NCBI RefSeq assembly: GCF_033954455.1
Contig: NZ_CP121473.1
Location: 1,660,501-1,724,500 of the forward strand
DNA from: Thiorhodovibrio litoralis
GTDB taxonomy: Bacteria > Pseudomonadota > Gammaproteobacteria > Chromatiales > Chromatiaceae
DNA: 64,000 nt
Direction of reading: 5' to 3'
The notes under the pieces were generated by a model that saw nothing but the letters and a program-made list of their open reading frames with translations, searched no databases and was not told the origin of the DNA. This document shows, piece after piece, positions 15,205 through 23,486 of the stretch (within the stretch, counting starts at the first letter, position 1; each line of letters begins with the position of its first letter). The position numbers were made by a program, and so were the translations under genes.

Positions 15205-16256
15205 CCGAGCCCCAAGACCTAACCGAAGCCTCCAACCGCCTGCTGGGTGAGTTGCGGGGCATGATCACGGATGCGCGGGAACAGCTCGCCCAGACCGCCA
15301 ATGCCGCGCTCACGATGCTCTACTGGAACTTGGGGAGTCGGCTGCACCGCGAGATTCTCGGCGAGAAACGTGCTGAATACGGCAAACGGATTGTCGCCGC
15401 GGTGGGGCGACAATTGTCCGGCGAGTTTGGAAGTGGCTTCAGTGAGAAGAACCTTTGGCGCATGATGCAGTTTGCCGAGTTGTTTCCAGACGGCAAGATT
15501 CTCGCTACGCTGTCGCGACAATTGGGATGGTCGCATTTCAAAGAATTATTGCCGCTCGACCAGCCGATGCAACGCGAGTTCTACGCGGAGATTTGCCGCA
15601 TCGAGCGCTGGAGCGTAAGGACACTCCGCAACAAGATCGGCTCCCTGCTCTTCGAGCGCACCGCGATCTCGAAGAAGCCCGAGGAAGTCGCCAAGGCCGA
15701 GATCGCGGCGCTGCGCAATGAGGACAGACTCACCCCTGACCTGGTCTTCCGCGACCCCTACATCCTCGATTTCCTCGGCCTCAAAGACCGGTACCTCGAA
15801 AAGGATCTCGAAGACGCCATCCTGCGCGAGATCGAAGCCTTTCTACTCGAGCTCGGGGACGGTTTCGCGTTCGTCGGACGCCAAGTGCGCATCCAGATCG
15901 ACGGCGACGACTTCTATCTCGACTTGCTGTTCTACCACCGTCGTCTGAGACGCCTCATCGCGATCGATCTCAAACTCGGCGACTTCAAAGCTGAGCACAA
16001 AGGCCAGATGGAGCTCTACCTTCGCTGGCTCGCCAAGCATGAGCAACAGCCCGGCGAAGATTCCCCCCTCGGCATCATCCTCTGCGCGGGCAAGAAGGAA
16101 GAGCAAATCGAGCTGCTGGAGCTCGATCGATCCGGTATCCACGTCGCGGAGTACCTGACCGCGCTCCCGCCTCGCGAGCTCCTCAAACAAAAACTGCATG
16201 CCGCCATCGAGAACTCGCGGGCTAGGCTGGAGAGCCGGGAAGGAGGTGGGGAGTGA
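15201..16256 (+). CDS. DUF1016 (YhcG-like) PD-(D/E)XK nuclease-fold protein
   Basis: 351 residues. The N-terminal DUF1016 domain (about 25-165) includes R-I-V-A-A-V-G-R-Q-L and F-S-E-K-N-L-W-R-M-M-Q-F. The C-terminal half has a nuclease-like core: F-Y-L-D-L-L-F-Y-H-R-R-L-R-R-L-I-A-I-D-L-K around residues 236-256, giving the D...(D/E)xK pattern. Such proteins are frequent in type I R-M loci, but their job is not settled. Here it lies between hsdM and hsdS, overlapping both by four bases, so it is made together with the methylase complex. It could be a second nuclease or a regulator. Confidence 0.88.
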   Translation: MTEPQDLTEASNRLLGELRGMITDAREQLAQTANAALTMLYWNLGSRLHREILGEKRAEYGKRIVAAVGRQLSGEFGSGFSEKNLWRMMQFAELFPDGKILATLSRQLGWSHFKELLPLDQPMQREFYAEICRIERWSVRTLRNKIGSLLFERTAISKKPEEVAKAEIAALRNEDRLTPDLVFRDPYILDFLGLKDRYLEKDLEDAILREIEAFLLELGDGFAFVGRQVRIQIDGDDFYLDLLFYHRRLRRLIAIDLKLGDFKAEHKGQMELYLRWLAKHEQQPGEDSPLGIILCAGKKEEQIELLELDRSGIHVAEYLTALPPRELLKQKLHAAIENSRARLESREGGGE

Positions 16257-17521
16257 AAAAGCAAGCATCAGGAGTTCAACGCAGTGCGGGAGATGGAAAA
16301 GGCATCGAAGGAGATTCTGGAGACGCCCTAGGCAGACATGACCCCGTTCCAGCTGGATGGTCTAGGGTGGAGTTCGACAGCTTCACCACGCTCCAGCGTG
16401 GAAAGGATCTAACCAAAGCGCAATTTCGCGAAGGAGCCGTCCCAGTTGCTGGATCGAACGGAGTCATCGGATATCACGACACTGCAATTGCAAAAGCGCC
16501 AGGCATCACTGTGGGGCGCAGCGGCTCCGCAGGTAAAGTCACGGTCTACGAGGAAGACTTCTGGCCTCACAATACATCCCTCTATGTCCGCGATTTCCAT
16601 GGCAACGATCCCTACTTCGCCGGCTTCCTCCTTGGCACGTTGAACCTCGCGCGGTTCAAGACGGGAGCGTCAGTTCCAACGCTTGATCGGAATTCGTTCA
16701 AGACGCTTCCATTGGTCGTCCCCCCACTCCCCGAGCAGAAGAAGATCGCGCACATCCTTTCGACGGTGCAGCGGGCGATCGAAGCGCAGGAGCGGATCAT
16801 TCAGACCACCACCGAGCTGAAGAAGGCCCTCATGCACAAGCTCTTCACCGAAGGCCTCCGCAACGAACCCCAAAAACAAACCGAAATCGGCCCCATCCCC
16901 GAAAGTTGGGAGGTGCTGCCGTTGAGTGATTGCGCAGTCGTCCAGACAGGCATCGCGAAGGGTCGAACGGTAAAAGAGGAAGAAGCTGTAGAGGTGCCCT
17001 ATCTTAGGGTTGCAAACGTTCAGGATGGCTACCTTGACCTTTCGGAGATGAAGAGCATCACCATCCGAAAAAGCGAAAAAAATCGGTTCGCACTGCAAAA
17101 TGGGGATGTTGTGCTGACCGAAGGTGGCGATTTCGACAAACTTGGCAGGGGGTTCATTTGGCATGGCCAGGTCGACAACTGCGTGCATCAGAATCACGTT
17201 TTCGCGGTTCGTCCCGATACGGAGCGAATTTCGAGCGAGTTTTTCGCCTACCAATCCCAAAGCCCATACGGCAAGAGCTACTTCCTTTCGGTTGCACACA
17301 AGACGACTAATCTCGCGTGCATCAATACCACTAAACTGAAGGCTTTTCCTCTACTCTTGCCACCGAAGGATGAGCAAAATGAGATTGTCAGAGCCTGTCG
17401 CGGCATCGACCGAAAGATCGGAGTTGCGCAATCGAAAATGAAGCAGCTCCGAAACCTGTTCCACACCCTCCTTCACGAACTAATGACCGCGAAGACCCGC
17501 GTTAACGAGTTAGGATTCTAA
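16253..17521 (+). CDS. hsdS: Type I restriction-modification system, specificity subunit
   Basis: 422 residues from a GTG overlapping the previous stop. Two target-recognition domains are separated by a conserved helix: first domain about 36-150 (G-W-S-R-V-E-F start), P-P-L-P-E-Q-K-K-I-A-H-I-L-S near 160, a long helix, second domain from about 215 (P-E-S-W-E-V-L-P-L-S), and L-P-P-K-D-E-Q-N-E-I near 370 before the final helix. The two halves set the two parts of the recognition site, which cannot be read from sequence. About 35 N-terminal residues before G-W-S are extra and polar; a later start is possible. Confidence 0.93.
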   Translation: MKKQASGVQRSAGDGKGIEGDSGDALGRHDPVPAGWSRVEFDSFTTLQRGKDLTKAQFREGAVPVAGSNGVIGYHDTAIAKAPGITVGRSGSAGKVTVYEEDFWPHNTSLYVRDFHGNDPYFAGFLLGTLNLARFKTGASVPTLDRNSFKTLPLVVPPLPEQKKIAHILSTVQRAIEAQERIIQTTTELKKALMHKLFTEGLRNEPQKQTEIGPIPESWEVLPLSDCAVVQTGIAKGRTVKEEEAVEVPYLRVANVQDGYLDLSEMKSITIRKSEKNRFALQNGDVVLTEGGDFDKLGRGFIWHGQVDNCVHQNHVFAVRPDTERISSEFFAYQSQSPYGKSYFLSVAHKTTNLACINTTKLKAFPLLLPPKDEQNEIVRACRGIDRKIGVAQSKMKQLRNLFHTLLHELMTAKTRVNELGF

Positions 17522-17559
17522 AGGACGCCGCACACTTGATGGACTTCTGACTACAAGCC

Positions 17560-17760
17560 ATGAACAACAAACTTATCGAGGCTGAACTCCCTGCCGAGCT
17601 TGCGGCTCAGGCCCGAGCATTCGTCGCGGACGGCTGGGCGAAGGACTTCAATGACTTGTTGGCGGAGGCGCTCCGGCGGTTTCTCGAGTCCCACGAAGCG
17701 TCTCTGACCGAATCCTCCATCAGAAAAGACGTCGCCTGGGGTCTGCATGGAAGAGACTGA
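17560..17760 (+). CDS. Small antitoxin-like protein
   Basis: 66 residues with the look of an antitoxin paired with PIN toxins: short strand-like L-I-E-A-E-L-P-A-E-L, then helices with D-L-L-A-E-A-L-R-R-F-L-E-S-H and a charged tail. The next frame starts inside its end (ATG 17747) and is the beginning of a broken PIN protein, which supports the pairing. With the toxin lost it is an orphan. It lies 38 bases after hsdS and may share its transcript. Confidence 0.65.
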   Translation: MNNKLIEAELPAELAAQARAFVADGWAKDFNDLLAEALRRFLESHEASLTESSIRKDVAWGLHGRD

Positions 17761-17842
17761 CCAGCGATCGCCGTTTGTTTGTCTGCGATGCGGGTCCGCT
17801 CATGCACCTGGACAAACCATGCCCAGCGCAAACAGGTTTTCG
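17747..17842 (+). pseudogene. Truncated and frameshifted PIN-domain toxin
   Basis: From the ATG at 17747 the frame reads M-E-E-T-D-Q-R-S-P-F-V, and after a one-base shift near 17780 continues V-C-D-A-G-P-L-M-H-L-D, the opening strand of the PIN-like family with its first catalytic Asp. The similarity ends about 17820, just before a 119-bp element with inverted ends. The gene thus has both a frameshift and a lost 3' part. Confidence 0.65.
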
Positions 17843-17961
17843 GTTTTGGGCCGGGTGCCGGTCGCGGGGGGCGGCGGCCTTGATCTGAGCAGGGGATGCC
17901 GCCGTGAAGCCTACAGGGAAGTATTCACGGCGTCCCCCGCGACCGGCACCCGGCCCAAAAC
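17843..17961. repeat. 119-bp MITE-like element with perfect 28-bp inverted ends
   Basis: The arms 17843-17870 and 17934-17961 are perfect reverse complements over 28 bp (outer bases GTTTTGGGCC...). A second inverted pair inside (GCCGTGAA near 17900 and TTCACGGC near 17923) gives a double stem. It carries no gene and lies just after the broken toxin. It may be a small non-autonomous mobile element, or a repeated palindrome like those scattered in related genomes. Confidence 0.75.
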
Positions 17962-17997
17962 TTGCGCTAATCCCATCTGGTTTGGGTATAGGGGGCT

Positions 17998-18047
17998 TGG
18001 ATCTCTTGTGTTTCTGGAACAAGCTGTTCCAGAACTTGGAGATCTCG
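17998..18047. repeat. Imperfect palindrome upstream of hsdR
   Basis: A hairpin centred on TCTGGAACA-AGC-TGTTCCAGA, extended by imperfectly paired GATCTC and GAGATC flanks. It sits about 50 bases before hsdR and could act as a REP-like element, terminator of the upstream unit or target of control. Confidence 0.6.
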
Positions 18048-18093
18048 CCGAGATTGATGTTCGGGTAAAGGGCAGAACGAAGCGAGCCGATTG

Positions 18094-21030
18094 ATGCCAA
18101 CTCCCCGCGAGCACAAAACCGTCCAAGCCCGCATCCTGGAATACGCCCAGGCCGTCGGTTGGACCTTTGTGCCTCGCGAGGAAGCAGAGCAGCGGCGCGG
18201 GTTTGACCCTGACGTACCAGTTGCGGACCGCGCCAAGAACCGTTCGCTGTTTTTTGATGACTTGCTCGCCGCCAAGGTGCGGGAATTCAACCCGCGCTAC
18301 GCCGAGGCCGAGGGCGCGCTGCTCGGGGCCTTCCGGCATCTGCACACGGATATTTACGGCAACCGGGAATTCATCGAGCATCTGCGCAACCGGGGCAAGT
18401 TTTTCGACGTTGATGCGAAGCGCGAGCGCGACCTGATCCTGATCGATTACGAGCATCCCGAAAACAACGTCTACGAGGTCACCGAGGAGTGGGCCTTTCA
18501 CAACGGCCACTACGGAACGCGGCAAGACATCGTCTTTCTCATCAACGGCATCCCGGTGCTGGTGATCGAGTGCAAGAACGCCAACAAGGACGAGGCGATT
18601 GCGCTGGGGGTTGACCAGATCCGGCGCTATCACCGCGAAACGCCCGAGCTGTTCGTGTCGCAGCAGCTCTTCACCGCCACAGATGCCATTGGCTTTTGCT
18701 ACGGGGTGAGCTGGAACACGGTGCGGCGGAACATTTTCAACTGGAAGGATGCGGAGGTCGGCAAGCTGGAGGCCAAGGTGAAGGGCTTCTGCGCCATCCC
18801 GCAGGTGCTCGGCTTCCTGAAGGACTACATCGTCTTTGCCGAAAAGGACGAGGAGCTGAACAAGTACATCCTGCGCCAGCATCAGACCGGCGCGGTGGAG
18901 GCGGCGGTCCGCCGCGCCCTTGATTCCCTGCGCACCCGCGGTCTGGTCTGGCATACCCAGGGCAGCGGCAAGACTTTCACCATGATCAAGGCGGCGGAGC
19001 GGCTGTTCCGCGCGCCGGAGGCGGACAAGCCCACCGTGCTGCTGATGATCGACCGCAACGAGCTGGAAGATCAGATGCTTAAGAACCTCGCGGCGCTGGG
19101 CTTGGGCAACCTGGAGCACGCCAGCAGCATCGCCCGGCTCAACCAGCTGTTGCGCGACGACTATCGGGGCATCATCGTGACGATGATCCACAAGTTCCGC
19201 GACATGCCGGCGAACCTCAACACGCGCTCGAACATCTACGTGCTCATCGACGAGGCCCACCGGACCACCGGCGGCGATCTCGGCAACTTTTTGATGGCCG
19301 GCCTGCCGAATGCGACCTTCATCGGCTTCACCGGCACCCCGGTAGACAAGACGGTCTACGGCAAGGGCACCTTCAAGACCTTCGGCTGCGAGGACGACCA
19401 AGGGTATCTGCACAAGTATTCCATCGCCGACAGCATCGAGGACGGCACGACGCTGCCGCTCTACTACCAGCTCGCCCCGAACGAGATGCTGGTCCCGCAC
19501 GAGACGCTGGACAAGGAGTTCCTGTCGCTGGCCGAGGCCGAGGGAGTGGCGGACATCGAGGAGCTGAATAGGATCCTCGATCGGGCGGTGAATCTGAAGA
19601 ACTTCCTCAAGGGCAAGGAGCGGATTCAGAAGGTGGCGCAGTTTGTCGCCAGCCACTACCGCGAGAACGTCGAGCCGCTCGGCTACAAGGCCTTCCTAGT
19701 CGGCGTGGACCGCGAGGCCTGCGCCCACTACAAGCACGCGCTGGATGCTGTGTTCATGGAGATGGGCCTGCCGCCCGAGTATTCCGAGGTCGTCTACACC
19801 GGCAGCAACAACGACTCGAAGCTGCTCAAGGAATTCCATCTCGACCCGAAGCGAGAGCGGCAGATCCGCAAAAGCTTCGGCAAGCTCGACCAGCAGCCCA
19901 AGATCCTCATCGTCACCGAGAAGCTGCTCACCGGCTTCGACGCGCCGGTGCTCTACGCCATGTATCTCGACAAGCCGATGCGGGACCACACACTGCTGCA
20001 GGCCATCGCCCGCGTGAACCGTCCCTATGAGAACGAGGCCCAGGAGATGGTGAAGCCCCACGGCTTCGTCTTTGACTTCGTCGGCATTTTCGACAACCTG
20101 GAAAAGGCGCTGGCCTTCGACAGCGACGAGATCAACGCCATCGTCAAGGACCTGAAGCTGCTGAAGGTCCTGTTCAAAAACAAGATGGAGTCCAAGGCCC
20201 CGGCCTACCTCGGCCTGATCGAGCGCAACTTCAACGACAAGGACGTGGACACCCTCATCGAGCATTTCCGCGACCCCGAGCGGCGCAAGGCGTTCTTCAA
20301 GGAGTACAAGGAGATCGAGATGCTCTATGAGATCATCTCGCCGGATGCCTTCCTGCGGCCCTTCATGGACGACTACGGCACTCTGTCCGCCATCTACGCG
20401 GTCGTCCGCCAGGCTTACAGCAGGCGCGTGCAGGTGGATCGTGAGTTCCAGCGCAAGACCAACCTGCTGGTCCAGGAGCAGGTCGGCACCTACGAGGTTC
20501 GACCTGTCGATGGGCTGGTCGAGATCAACGCCGAGACCATCGCGCTGATCAAGCAGCGCCAGGGCGGCGACGCCACCAAGGTGATCAACCTGGTGAAGGG
20601 CATCGAGCGCAAGGCCGAGGAGGAGAGCGAGGACCCCTATCTCATCGCCATGGCCGAGCGTGCGCGGGCGGTGCAGGATGCCTTCGAAAGCCGCCAACTC
20701 GACACGGCGGAGGCCTTGGCGGCGCTGCTGCGGGAGGTCGAGTCGAACGAGACCAGAAAGCAGGAGCAGGCCGAGAAGTCCTTCGACGGCCTGACCTATT
20801 TCGTCTACCGCACCCTGTTGGATGCCGGGGTCGGCAACCCGGAGGCAGTCAGCCGCAAGATTCGGCTGGCCTTTGGGGAATGCTCCAACTGGAAGCGAAG
20901 CGAGAACGCTCTGCGCGAGCTGCGCAAGCAGGTGACCTTCGCGATCTTCGCCGAGACCGAGGACCTGGACCGGGTCACAGCACTGGTGGACGAGCTGTTC
21001 ACGCTGCTGGACAAGGCGCAGCGGATCTAG
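18094..21030 (+). CDS. hsdR: Type I restriction-modification system, restriction subunit
   Basis: 978 residues from the ATG at 18094 (a TTG at 18091 is also in frame). An N-terminal PD-(D/E)XK nuclease domain has I-V-F-L-I-N-G-I-P-V-L-V-I-E-C-K near residue 155. A helicase motor follows: T-Q-G-S-G-K-T-F-T-M near 291 (Walker A), I-D-E-A-H-R-T-T-G-G near 386 (DEAH box), F-T-G-T-P (motif III), I-V-T-E-K-L-L-T-G-F-D-A-P and I-A-R-V-N-R-P (motifs V and VI). The last 250 residues are helical and should bind the methylase. It is separated from hsdS by the antitoxin remnant and repeats, so it probably has its own promoter. Confidence 0.95.
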   Translation: MPTPREHKTVQARILEYAQAVGWTFVPREEAEQRRGFDPDVPVADRAKNRSLFFDDLLAAKVREFNPRYAEAEGALLGAFRHLHTDIYGNREFIEHLRNRGKFFDVDAKRERDLILIDYEHPENNVYEVTEEWAFHNGHYGTRQDIVFLINGIPVLVIECKNANKDEAIALGVDQIRRYHRETPELFVSQQLFTATDAIGFCYGVSWNTVRRNIFNWKDAEVGKLEAKVKGFCAIPQVLGFLKDYIVFAEKDEELNKYILRQHQTGAVEAAVRRALDSLRTRGLVWHTQGSGKTFTMIKAAERLFRAPEADKPTVLLMIDRNELEDQMLKNLAALGLGNLEHASSIARLNQLLRDDYRGIIVTMIHKFRDMPANLNTRSNIYVLIDEAHRTTGGDLGNFLMAGLPNATFIGFTGTPVDKTVYGKGTFKTFGCEDDQGYLHKYSIADSIEDGTTLPLYYQLAPNEMLVPHETLDKEFLSLAEAEGVADIEELNRILDRAVNLKNFLKGKERIQKVAQFVASHYRENVEPLGYKAFLVGVDREACAHYKHALDAVFMEMGLPPEYSEVVYTGSNNDSKLLKEFHLDPKRERQIRKSFGKLDQQPKILIVTEKLLTGFDAPVLYAMYLDKPMRDHTLLQAIARVNRPYENEAQEMVKPHGFVFDFVGIFDNLEKALAFDSDEINAIVKDLKLLKVLFKNKMESKAPAYLGLIERNFNDKDVDTLIEHFRDPERRKAFFKEYKEIEMLYEIISPDAFLRPFMDDYGTLSAIYAVVRQAYSRRVQVDREFQRKTNLLVQEQVGTYEVRPVDGLVEINAETIALIKQRQGGDATKVINLVKGIERKAEEESEDPYLIAMAERARAVQDAFESRQLDTAEALAALLREVESNETRKQEQAEKSFDGLTYFVYRTLLDAGVGNPEAVSRKIRLAFGECSNWKRSENALRELRKQVTFAIFAETEDLDRVTALVDELFTLLDKAQRI

Positions 21031-21034
21031 CGGG

Positions 21035-21358
21035 ATGGCCGATGCCGCGCGCAAGCAAGCCTTCAAGCACCGGGTCCGCGAATGCGCGGACCGGTTGGGC
21101 GTGCAGATCATCCAGCTCAGCGTCCGCCCTATGCGCAAGAAGTGGGCGTCCTGCTCCACCAACGGACGGCTGAATTTCAACGACGAGCTGCTCGGGCTGG
21201 ATGCCGAGCTGTGGGACTACGTTATCGTCCACGAGTTGCTGCATTTCTCGGTACCCAATCACGGCAAGCTCTGGAAGAGCCTGATGCAGGCGCACCTGGG
21301 GGATTACGAGGCGATGGAGGCGCGGTTGGCAGAGATGGCCAGCCCAGCGCGTGGTTGA
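21035..21358 (+). CDS. YgjP-like M48/DUF45 metallopeptidase
   Basis: 107 residues, four bases after hsdR. It has R-K-K-W-A-S-C-S-T-N-G-R-L-N-F-N and the zinc motif V-I-V-H-E-L-L-H-F-S-V-P-N-H (HExxH as HELLH), as in YgjP/DUF45 proteins. It is shorter than typical YgjP because the N-terminal part is reduced to about 25 residues. Genes of this type often follow hsdR; their target is unknown. A protease acting on the restriction subunit is a reasonable guess but unproven. Confidence 0.85.
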   Translation: MADAARKQAFKHRVRECADRLGVQIIQLSVRPMRKKWASCSTNGRLNFNDELLGLDAELWDYVIVHELLHFSVPNHGKLWKSLMQAHLGDYEAMEARLAEMASPARG

Positions 21359-21412
21359 CGCATTGTTTTGCTAGCCCGTGGTCTGCGCCCTGTTTCGGGA
21401 TGTGGCCCGCCC

Positions 21413-21462
21413 GGGAAACAGGCTGTTTCTCGGTCCCTTCGGCATCACCGCTAGGCTGCGCG
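21413..21462. repeat. Dispersed repeat, copy 3
   Basis: 50 bp matching 11660-11709 with two mismatches, including the hairpin (here with one mismatch). It lies just after the last R-M gene, while copy 2 lies just before the first, so the pair frames the island in direct orientation. Confidence 0.85.
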
Positions 21463-21546
21463 TGCCCGGCGTCACGCGATCTGCCCGAGGATGAGTACGC
21501 GATCCTGAGTCAGGAACTGGAGTTGGTCCCCTGGCCGATTGGAGCC

Positions 21547-22725
21547 TCAACCGTAGCCGCAAAGCCTCTTGGAGAACTGTTGCAGCGCAATCACGCGGCT
21601 CGTCTCGGCTTGCTGGAGCCAGCTTTCCAGTTGCTCGACCAACTGCTCGCGCGAGGCGTTGGAGCGGCCCCAGAGGGCGACCAGCTCCTGGCGCATCGCG
21701 TAGAGCCTGCGTAACGGCGGACTGGCTGCGAGCGCCTGCTCAAAGATCATGCGCTGCGTTTCGGGCAGATTCTCCGCGCCCCGCTGCAAGCCGCTCTGCA
21801 CGGCTTGCAGCGTCTTCTTGTCGCCGAGGCCGAGAGTCGCGCCAACCTGCCTTTGACGAACCTCTTGCTTGACTGTCGGCTTCAGACTGTCGACAAACCT
21901 GGCCAGCACCGCATAGCGATGGGTAATGACGGCCTGCAAAGTGCCGGCATCGCAGTGCTGCTTGGTTGGGTCGATGCGCAACTTGGGCGCCACCCGCCGA
22001 ACCTTGGCCAGCCCCAAGACCTCAAGCAGGCGGATATAGAGCCAGCCGAGATCAATCTCCCACCACTGATTGGAGAGCTTGGCCGAGGTGGCGTAGGCAT
22101 GGTGGTTGTTGTGCAGCTCCTCGCCAGCGACCAGGATGCCCCAGGGCACAATGTTTCTGGAGGCATCATTGGGTGCAAAGCGGCGGTAGCCCCAGTAATG
22201 GCCGATGCCATTGATGACCCCGGCGGCGAAGAACGGAATCCACAGCATCTGCACCGCCCAGACGGTGAGTCCGATGGGGCCGAACAACGCCAGATCGATC
22301 ACCAGCATGAGACCGAGGCCAAGGTTGCTGTGCCGCGTGTAGAGGTGGCGTTCGATTGCGTCATCGGGCGTGCCCTGTCCATAGCGCTCCAGCGTTCCGG
22401 CCACCGCAGATTCGCGGCGATAGAGATCGACGCCATCAAACAGAACCTTCTTGATCCCATAGATCTGCGGGCTGTGCGGATCATCCGGGGTCTCGCACTT
22501 GGCATGATGCTTACGATGAATGGCGACCCATTCGCGCGTGACGATGCCCGTCGTGAGCCAAAGCCAGGCGCGGAAGAAATGGCTGGCGAGCGGGTGCAGG
22601 TCCAGGGCGTGGTGGGCCTGATGCCGGTGCAGGAAGATGGTAACGGAGGCGATGGTCACATGGGTCAAACCCAGGATGACCAGCACAATCCCCCACCAGG
22701 GCAGTTCGATGAGACCAAGCGGCAT
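21547..22725 (-). CDS. Fatty acid desaturase (acyl-CoA desaturase family)
   Basis: 392 residues from the ATG at 22725, which has a GGAGGG ribosome site; the frame is open further upstream. Three His boxes of membrane di-iron desaturases are present: H-R-H-Q-A-H-H near residue 33, H-R-K-H-H near 70, and H-N-N-H-H near 205. Membrane segments surround residues 8-30, 45-60 and 135-180. It introduces a double bond into acyl chains, so adjusts membrane fluidity. About 110 polar helical C-terminal residues beyond the catalytic part are typical of the longer proteobacterial forms. It is monocistronic and divergent from the CsbD-like gene. Confidence 0.92.
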   Translation of the reverse strand: MPLGLIELPWWGIVLVILGLTHVTIASVTIFLHRHQAHHALDLHPLASHFFRAWLWLTTGIVTREWVAIHRKHHAKCETPDDPHSPQIYGIKKVLFDGVDLYRRESAVAGTLERYGQGTPDDAIERHLYTRHSNLGLGLMLVIDLALFGPIGLTVWAVQMLWIPFFAAGVINGIGHYWGYRRFAPNDASRNIVPWGILVAGEELHNNHHAYATSAKLSNQWWEIDLGWLYIRLLEVLGLAKVRRVAPKLRIDPTKQHCDAGTLQAVITHRYAVLARFVDSLKPTVKQEVRQRQVGATLGLGDKKTLQAVQSGLQRGAENLPETQRMIFEQALAASPPLRRLYAMRQELVALWGRSNASREQLVEQLESWLQQAETSRVIALQQFSKRLCGYG

Positions 22726-23073
22726 GAGAGCGCCCTCCAAGTCGTGATAGATCGAAATAGATCGTGACAGACAGAGTTTGACCGCTGAGGCCACCGGTGT
22801 CGGTACGGTAGCGCACATTAGTGGATGGCCTTTTCTGCTAACTGTTGGTCTCGGCCATTTGCACTCTATGCCGAAGAGACCGCGTTTTCAGTGCGGTGGC
22901 GAACATAGGTGTCACCAGAGCCGTCGGTTCGGTGGTACACAAATAAATAATCCTGCTCTATGTGCGCTGCCGAACCGACGGCCAGCCGCCTTGCGCGTAC
23001 ATTTTCTCTACAGCGATGGGAAATGACATTCCGCGCTTGGGCGATGGTTTAACTAATCAGATAGGGCAGACAG

Positions 23074-23250
23074 ATGAACAAAAAGCAAGTCAATGGTCGC
23101 TACGAAGAAGCCAAGGGCAAAGTGAAAGAGGTTGCCGGTCATGCCGTCGGCAATAAGACGCTGGAGGCAAAAGGAAAAGTCCAAAAGAACGCTGGCAAGA
23201 TGCAGGCGGGTGTCGGTGATATCGAGGCGGAGATAAAAAAAGACCGCTAA
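23074..23250 (+). CDS. CsbD family stress protein
   Basis: 58 residues, small and Lys-rich: M-N-K-K-Q-V-N-G-R-Y-E-E-A-K-G-K, then K-E-V-A-G-H and a second half with G-K-V-Q-K-N-A-G-K. This is the CsbD layout of a doubled short motif. CsbD-like proteins accumulate under general stress and have no known activity. The gene stands alone between the desaturase and the chemosensory operon. Confidence 0.88.
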   Translation: MNKKQVNGRYEEAKGKVKEVAGHAVGNKTLEAKGKVQKNAGKMQAGVGDIEAEIKKDR

Positions 23251-23486
23251 GACTCGGGTTGCGGCGCATCTATTGGTGGTGAATTGGCTTGTCGGCGGCC
23301 AAGCAGCGCTGGGGCGTTGTTTGACACTGGCAGGCTCGGCCACTGCCCACTTCAGTGCGCCGCGACCGAAACAGCCGGTCACTTTCTTCCCTTTCCTGGA
23401 ATAGCCTGATTCGCGAATTAGAAAAAGGACAGTTTCTCAAGTTTGCGATTCGGTGAGTCAATCCTTCGAACATCAGGAGACACCGC

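Noticed and set aside
17747-18094. 115-codon plus-strand frame through the 119-bp element
   Set aside because: It starts at the true ATG of the broken toxin but reads out of frame and through both arms of the inverted repeat. The toxin match appears only after a one-base shift.
17911-19656. 581-codon minus-strand frame opposite hsdR
   Set aside because: Mirror frame of the restriction subunit with low-complexity Leu/Val/His content.
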